In this document: piece by piece, positions 52,288 through 56,879 of the stretch
Layout of the letters: every line of letters starts with the position of its first letter
Numbering within the stretch: the first letter of the stretch is position 1
Origin: Rhodospirillaceae bacterium
GTDB taxonomy: Bacteria > Pseudomonadota > Alphaproteobacteria > Rhodospirillales > JABHCV01
Reading direction: 5' to 3'
Length of the DNA stretch: 56,879 nucleotides
NCBI GenBank assembly: GCA_013204045.1
Contig: JABMOQ010000083.1
Location: forward strand, 1-56,879
Program-made: the position numbers and the translations under genes
Notes under the pieces: model-generated
Told to the model about the DNA's origin: nothing
Database searches by the model: none
The model's input: only the letters and a program-made list of their open reading frames with translations

Positions 52288-53376
52288 ATGCTTTATCATT
52301 TCCTGTTCCCCCTCGCCGATCAGTTTCCGGCCTTCAATGTCTTCAGGTATCTGACGTTCCGCACCGGCGGGGCGGTGATAACGGCGTTGATCATCAGCTT
52401 CGTCATCGGCCCGTCCCTTATAAACATGCTGAAAAATCGCCAGAAAACCGGCCAGCCGATTCGTGACGACGGCCCGGAAAGCCACATCCTGACAAAACAG
52501 GGCACCCCGACCATGGGCGGCTTCATGGTGTTGATCGCGCTGTCCATGTCGACTCTTTTGTGGGCCAACCTGACCAACGGATACATCTGGGTGGCCATGG
52601 GGGTGACGTTCTCTTATGGGGCCGTTGGCTTTGTTGATGATTATCTGAAAATTACCCAAGGCCACAGCGGTGGCCTGTCGGCCAGGCTGAAACTGACCCT
52701 GCAAACCGCGATCGCCGTTGTCGCCGCCGTTTGGATCATGGATATGCTGCCCGGTTCGTTGTCGATGACACTGGCGGTGCCATTTTTCAAGAACACCCTG
52801 TTCAATCTCGGTTGGGGATTCGCCGCATTTGCCGCCATCGTCATGGTTGGCGCATCCAATGCGGTTAACCTGACCGACGGCCTCGATGGTTTGGCCATCG
52901 GCCCGGTGATGATCGCCGCCGCCGTGTTCGCCATGATTTCCTATCTGGTCGGCCACGTGGGATTCGCCGATTACCTGCAAATTCATCATGTGCCCGGCAG
53001 TGGCGAGTTGGCCGTGTTCTGCGGCGCCCTGATCGGTGGCGGTTTGGGATTCCTGTGGTTCAACGCACCGCCAGCCAAGATTTTCATGGGCGATACGGGG
53101 TCCCTTGCCATGGGCGGCGCGCTTGGTGTGGTCAGCGTCATTACCAAGCACGAACTGGTGCTGGCCATCGTCGGCGGCCTGTTCGTCCTGGAAACCGTTT
53201 CCGTCATCGTCCAGGTAATTTCGTTCAAGCTGACCGGCAAGCGGGTTTTTGCCATGGCCCCCATTCACCATCACTTCGAAAAGAAGGGATGGGCCGAGGC
53301 CACCATCGTCATCCGTTTCTGGATCATCGCCGTCATCCTGGCGCTGATCGGCCTTTCAACATTGAAGCTCAGGTAA
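52288..53376 (+). CDS. mraY: Phospho-N-acetylmuramoyl-pentapeptide-transferase
   Basis: A 362-residue polytopic enzyme with about ten helices. Cytoplasmic loops have [11 protein letters not shown], the catalytic aspartates in FVDDYLK and [27 protein letters not shown] and the last-loop [14 protein letters not shown]. It transfers phospho-MurNAc-pentapeptide to undecaprenyl phosphate, forming lipid I. Start ATG 52288 is supported by GGGGAGTAGGGG upstream; an extended frame from 52165 lies within murF and is rejected. The ATG falls shortly after the murF stop. Confidence 0.98.
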   Translation: MLYHFLFPLADQFPAFNVFRYLTFRTGGAVITALIISFVIGPSLINMLKNRQKTGQPIRDDGPESHILTKQGTPTMGGFMVLIALSMSTLLWANLTNGYIWVAMGVTFSYGAVGFVDDYLKITQGHSGGLSARLKLTLQTAIAVVAAVWIMDMLPGSLSMTLAVPFFKNTLFNLGWGFAAFAAIVMVGASNAVNLTDGLDGLAIGPVMIAAAVFAMISYLVGHVGFADYLQIHHVPGSGELAVFCGALIGGGLGFLWFNAPPAKIFMGDTGSLAMGGALGVVSVITKHELVLAIVGGLFVLETVSVIVQVISFKLTGKRVFAMAPIHHHFEKKGWAEATIVIRFWIIAVILALIGLSTLKLR

Positions 53377-53392
53377 GGGGGGACACAGATAA

Positions 53393-54823
53393 ATGATCGA
53401 CATATTCCCCTTCGCCGGACTTCCCGTCGCCGTCTTCGGGCTTGGCCATTCCGGCCTGACCGCGGCCCAGGCATTGCAAACAAGCGGCGCCGAGGTTCAC
53501 GGCTGGGACGATAACGAAAAGGTGCGCGCAGATGCCGAGGCCGCCGGCGTTGCCATGGACAACCTGTACGACATGGACTGGGCGGAAATGACGGCGCTCA
53601 TCGTCAGCCCCGGAATCCCGCTCGATTTCCCTGCGCCCCATCCCATTGTCACCTTGGCCCGGGCTGCCGGGGTCGAGGTTATTGGCGACATCGAACTGCT
53701 GGCCCGCAGCATGCGCAACGCGGCCTATGTGGGCATTACCGGAACCAACGGCAAATCGACGACGACGGCGCTGATCGGGCATATTCTTTCGGTCTCTGGA
53801 AGACCGACTGAAATTGGCGGCAATATCGGCACCCCGGCGCTGAGTCTGGCTGCCCTCGACGAAGACGGCATTTACGTGCTGGAAATGTCGTCGTACCAGT
53901 TGGACCTGACCCGTTCGATCACTTTCGACATCGCCGTGCTGCTCAATATCAGCGCCGATCATCTTGACCGTCACGGCGGCATGGACGGCTATATCGCCGC
54001 CAAGAAAACAATCTTCCGTCGGCAGACCCGTCCGCGTACCGCCGTTATTGGTGTCGACGATGAAATCACCCGCACCATTTACAAAGAGCTGAAGGCGGCC
54101 GGTGATCAGGTCATCATTCCGGTTTCAGGCCTTGGCCCGGTGACCGGCGGCGTTTATGTGGATGGCGGCATCCTTTACGACGATACCGGCGCGGACACGA
54201 ACCACGGCGATCCGGTGGCCATCCTTGATCTGGATGACGTCACCTCGTTGCCGGGTGTGCACAACGCCCAGAATGCCGCCGCCGCCTATGCGGTGGCCAA
54301 ATCCGCTGGCACCCAGCCGGCGGCGATCATGGCCTCCATAAAATCTTTCCCCGGCCTTGCCCACCGTCAGGAACTGCTCGCCATCATCGACGGCGTCGCC
54401 TACATCAACGACAGCAAGGCGACCAATGGCGTCGCCGCGTCCAGGGCGTTGGCGTGCTATGGCAACGTTTACTGGATTGCCGGCGGCCGCGCCAAAGAAG
54501 GCGGCATCGAGGCGGTGATGCCGTATCTGGACCGGGTTCGCCATGCTTACCTGATCGGCGAAACGGCCAATGATTTTGCCGCCACTCTCGACGGACGGGT
54601 GCCGTGCATGCTGTCCGGTGAATTGTCGAGTGCCGTCGGTCAGGCCCGGGAAACCGCCCTCGACGAGATCGGCGACGGGGCCGTGGTTCTGTTGTCGCCG
54701 GCCTGTGCCTCATTTGATCAATTCGCCAACTTCGAATGCCGTGGCGATGCCTTTAGGGCGCTTGTCGAGGCGCTTCCCGGTGTCCGCGAAGATATAAGCC
54801 AGATCGGGGGAATAAGCGCATGA
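53393..54823 (+). CDS. murD: UDP-N-acetylmuramoylalanine--D-glutamate ligase
   Basis: A 476-residue Mur ligase. The N-terminal Rossmann domain has VAVFGLGHSGLTAAQAL, the ATP loop is GITGTNGKSTTTAL, and EIGGNIGTPAL, VLEMSSYQLDLTRSI, LNISADHLDRHGGMDGY, then HRQELLAIIDGVAYINDSKATN follow the MurD order. It adds D-glutamate to UDP-MurNAc-L-Ala. The start follows mraY by 16 nt with AAGGGGGGAC upstream, and the stop overlaps ftsW by ATGA. Confidence 0.98.
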   Translation: MIDIFPFAGLPVAVFGLGHSGLTAAQALQTSGAEVHGWDDNEKVRADAEAAGVAMDNLYDMDWAEMTALIVSPGIPLDFPAPHPIVTLARAAGVEVIGDIELLARSMRNAAYVGITGTNGKSTTTALIGHILSVSGRPTEIGGNIGTPALSLAALDEDGIYVLEMSSYQLDLTRSITFDIAVLLNISADHLDRHGGMDGYIAAKKTIFRRQTRPRTAVIGVDDEITRTIYKELKAAGDQVIIPVSGLGPVTGGVYVDGGILYDDTGADTNHGDPVAILDLDDVTSLPGVHNAQNAAAAYAVAKSAGTQPAAIMASIKSFPGLAHRQELLAIIDGVAYINDSKATNGVAASRALACYGNVYWIAGGRAKEGGIEAVMPYLDRVRHAYLIGETANDFAATLDGRVPCMLSGELSSAVGQARETALDEIGDGAVVLLSPACASFDQFANFECRGDAFRALVEALPGVREDISQIGGISA

Positions 54824-56034
54824 AGGGCTTTACCCGCACCGATACCAGTCTGCTCGGCCGCTGGTGGTGGACCGTTGATCGCTGGATGCTGGCTGCCATC
54901 TTCGCCATCGCCGCCATCGGCGCGGTGCTGACATTGGCCGCTTCACCGGCGGTGGCCGAACGTATCGGCTTCGATACCTATTACTTTGTCCGTCGCCAGT
55001 TTGTCTTCCTGCCGGTGGCGCTGCTTCTAATGGTCGCCATATCGCTGATGACGCCGCGCGGCGTCCGCCGGTTGGCGGTCATCACAGGGGTGCTGGCCCT
55101 TGTCGGCATGGTGGCGACCCTGATGATCGGGACTGAGGTCAAAGGCGCCAGCCGTTGGCTGTATCTGGCTGGCTTCTCGCTGCAACCGTCGGAGTTCATC
55201 AAGCCGGCTTTCGCCGTCGTCATCGCCTGGTTGTTCTCGGAAAACATTGAAGATATCGACCTGCCCGGAAACAAGGTGGCGACGGCCCTTGTCGGCATTA
55301 TCATCGGGTTGTTGCTGTTGCAACCGGATGTCGGCATGACCGTCGTCGTTGCCGCCATCTGGGGCGTCGAATTTTTCCTTGCCGGGCTATCGCTCGGCCT
55401 CGTGGTGCTGTTGGTGGTGATGTTCCTGGGCGGCGTCGTCGGCGCCTATTTTACCTTCGGCCATGTGCAGGCGCGCATCGATCGTTTTCTCGACCCGGCG
55501 GCGGGCGAAGGATATCAGGTGACGCGCGCCCTGGAAGCGTTCCAGAGCGGCGGCCTGTTCGGGGCCGGACCGGGCGAGGGCCGGGTCAAGGAAGTCCTGC
55601 CCGACGCCCACGCCGATTTTATATTCGCCGTCGCCGGCGAAGAATTTGGCCTGCTGGTCTGCCTGATCATCGTCGGCCTGTTTGCCTTCGTCGTCCTGCG
55701 CGGGTTGTCGCGCATTCTGCGCGAAGACGATTTGTTCACCATGTTGGCTGTCGCCGGGCTGCTGGTGCAGTTCGGCCTGCAGGTGATTATCAACATTGCA
55801 TCGACCATCAACCTGATCCCCCCCAAGGGCATGACCCTGCCGTTCATTTCCTACGGCGGCTCGTCGACGCTGGCGCTGGCCATTGGCATGGGAATGATGC
55901 TGGCCCTGACACGCGAACGCCCGGGGCAGGGAATCCCTGTGCGTCGGGGTGGCGGGGTCTTGAAGAAATGGCTGGCGGCAATTCATTCAAAACAGAAACC
56001 CGCCCTGAAACCACAAGCGGGAGGCATTCTATGA
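54820..56034 (+). CDS. ftsW: Septal peptidoglycan glycosyltransferase FtsW
   Basis: A 404-residue SEDS family protein with about ten membrane helices. Signature segments: GASRWLYLAGFSLQPSEFIKPAF, LLLQPDVGMTVVV, YQVTRALEAFQSGGLFGAGPGEG, VLPDAHADFIFAVAGEEFG and PPKGMTLPFISYGGSS. It polymerises lipid II at the septum with FtsI. It overlaps murD and murG by ATGA at either end. Confidence 0.98.
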   Translation: MKGFTRTDTSLLGRWWWTVDRWMLAAIFAIAAIGAVLTLAASPAVAERIGFDTYYFVRRQFVFLPVALLLMVAISLMTPRGVRRLAVITGVLALVGMVATLMIGTEVKGASRWLYLAGFSLQPSEFIKPAFAVVIAWLFSENIEDIDLPGNKVATALVGIIIGLLLLQPDVGMTVVVAAIWGVEFFLAGLSLGLVVLLVVMFLGGVVGAYFTFGHVQARIDRFLDPAAGEGYQVTRALEAFQSGGLFGAGPGEGRVKEVLPDAHADFIFAVAGEEFGLLVCLIIVGLFAFVVLRGLSRILREDDLFTMLAVAGLLVQFGLQVIINIASTINLIPPKGMTLPFISYGGSSTLALAIGMGMMLALTRERPGQGIPVRRGGGVLKKWLAAIHSKQKPALKPQAGGIL

Positions 56035-56879
56035 ATCCCGGTGACAATAAACTTGTGGTGCTTGCGGCTGGTGGAACCGGCGGCCATGTATTCCCGGCCG
56101 AGGCGCTGGCCGCCGAATTGATTGGGCGCGATTGCCGCCTCGCCCTGATAACCGACCGCCGCGGTGATGCCTATGGGGGCACCCTGGGCGACATCGAAAC
56201 ACACCGGGTGCGCGCCGGTGGTATCGCCGGTAAAAGCCTGGCGGCCCTGTTGCGCAGTGGCCCGGAACTGGCATTCGGAACCTGGCAGGCACGGACTTTG
56301 CTGAAACGGATGCGGCCAAACGCCGTCGTCGGCTTTGGCGGTTACGCCTCGGTACCGACCATGCTGGCGGCGACTTTCGGCGGCTTCAACACGGCCATTC
56401 ATGAACAAAACGCCGTCCTTGGCCGGGCCAACCGGTTGTTGGCATCCCGGGTCATGCGTATTGCCACATCGTTCGATGAGGTGCGCAGCCTGCCGGCGGA
56501 AGCCATGGCCAAGGTCGTCCATACCGGGATGCCGGTTCGCAGTTCCGTTACCGCCTGCCGCGATGTGCCTTACCCGGCCCTGGATAGCACTTCGCCGATC
56601 AGAATTCTGGTGCTTGGTGGCTCACAGGGCGCGACGGTGCTCAGCGATATTGTTCCGGGGGCGCTCGGCCGGCTTGGTGATGAATTACGCCGCCGCCTGC
56701 ATGTGACCCAGCAGTGCCGGGCCGAAGATCTTGACCGGGTCAAAAACGTTTATGGGCGACTCGGCATCGAGGCCGACCTGGACAACTTCTTCGCCGACGT
56801 TCCCGAACGGCTGGCTCAGGCCCACCTGCTGATCGGGCGCGCCGGGGCTTCCACCTTGGCCGAGGCGACGACCATCGGC
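56031..56879 (+). CDS. murG: UDP-GlcNAc--undecaprenyl-pyrophosphoryl-MurNAc-pentapeptide transferase MurG, cut by window end
   Basis: The frame runs 283 codons to the window edge. The N-terminal glycine loop AAGGTGGHVFPAEALA, VVGFGGYASVPTMLAA, AIHEQNAVLGRANRLL, ILVLGGSQGA and LLIGRAGASTLAEATTIG are the main MurG landmarks. It converts lipid I to lipid II at the inner membrane. The ATG overlaps the ftsW stop by ATGA. The missing part is about 70 to 90 residues. Confidence 0.97.
   Translation, partial: MNPGDNKLVVLAAGGTGGHVFPAEALAAELIGRDCRLALITDRRGDAYGGTLGDIETHRVRAGGIAGKSLAALLRSGPELAFGTWQARTLLKRMRPNAVVGFGGYASVPTMLAATFGGFNTAIHEQNAVLGRANRLLASRVMRIATSFDEVRSLPAEAMAKVVHTGMPVRSSVTACRDVPYPALDSTSPIRILVLGGSQGATVLSDIVPGALGRLGDELRRRLHVTQQCRAEDLDRVKNVYGRLGIEADLDNFFADVPERLAQAHLLIGRAGASTLAEATTIG

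Noticed and set aside
52210-53274. 354-codon frame antisense to mraY
   Set aside because: Rich in His, Gln and Gly, as expected from antisense of a hydrophobic GC-rich gene; mraY on plus is certain.

Overview
The window reads as chromosomal DNA of a free-living, probably marine alphaproteobacterium, perhaps Rhodospirillales-like. Pointers are the dcw order (mraZ-rsmH-ftsL-ftsI-murE-murF-mraY-murD-ftsW-murG), meso-DAP-type MurE, type A RNase P RNA, DUF3750, DjlA and TPR genes of alphaproteobacterial flavour, and TRAP, MttB-like and oxoprolinase genes. The assignment is by gene content, not by a phylogeny. No tRNA, rRNA, IS element, phage gene or CRISPR array was seen.

Region A (1-10844) is a catabolic and uptake island. 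It holds the end-truncated gene of a family 5 ABC substrate-binding protein, a non-pyrrolysine MttB-superfamily methyltransferase, a complete TRAP transporter (DctQ-DctM-DctP order) and, divergent from it, a glp-like trio: an FAD oxidoreductase with a BFD-type iron-sulfur tail, a second FAD/NAD oxidoreductase and an FGGY kinase resembling glycerol kinase. Two divergent promoter regions carry clear inverted repeats. The likely theme is import and oxidation of a small methylated or polyol-like compound; the substrate cannot be read from sequence.

Region B (10999-about 29000) is the most unusual part: an accessory, visibly more AT-rich cluster for a glycan or glycolipid. It has two extended SDR sugar-nucleotide enzymes, an E1 alpha/beta thiamine-diphosphate (ThDP) pair with no E2/E3, a second ThDP enzyme of the acetolactate-synthase fold, a zinc-site C-methyltransferase of the NDP-hexose type, a small SAM methyltransferase, a zinc alcohol dehydrogenase, a B12-binding radical SAM enzyme, a PhyH-type dioxygenase, a classical SDR, a TIGR04372-like putative glycosyltransferase, a nucleotidyltransferase-PfkB fusion in inverse order to HldE, a GT2-GtrA fusion and a large polytopic membrane protein. 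My reading (inference) is synthesis of a branched-chain or C-methylated sugar, with ThDP enzymes adding carbon units to a keto-sugar nucleotide, followed by lipid-linked transfer.

Region C (29047-44403) is mixed: a PuuD-like amidase, a PaaK-like ligase, an HD-GYP response regulator, a Pro-rich secreted protein, TolC, a 1216-residue HyuA-HyuB (5-oxoprolinase type) fusion, a secreted putative lectin-fold protein, DUF3750, a Gly-rich protein with tandem 12-nt repeats, DjlA, an AmpD-like amidase and a TPR protein with a glycosyltransferase-like C-terminus.

Region D (44416-56879) holds rnpB with a plausible promoter, a well-started small unknown gene, a long mraZ leader with seven CCCA/CCCG boxes at exact 10-bp spacing (putative MraZ operator) and the dcw cluster, whose genes mostly overlap or abut, up to murG cut by the window end.
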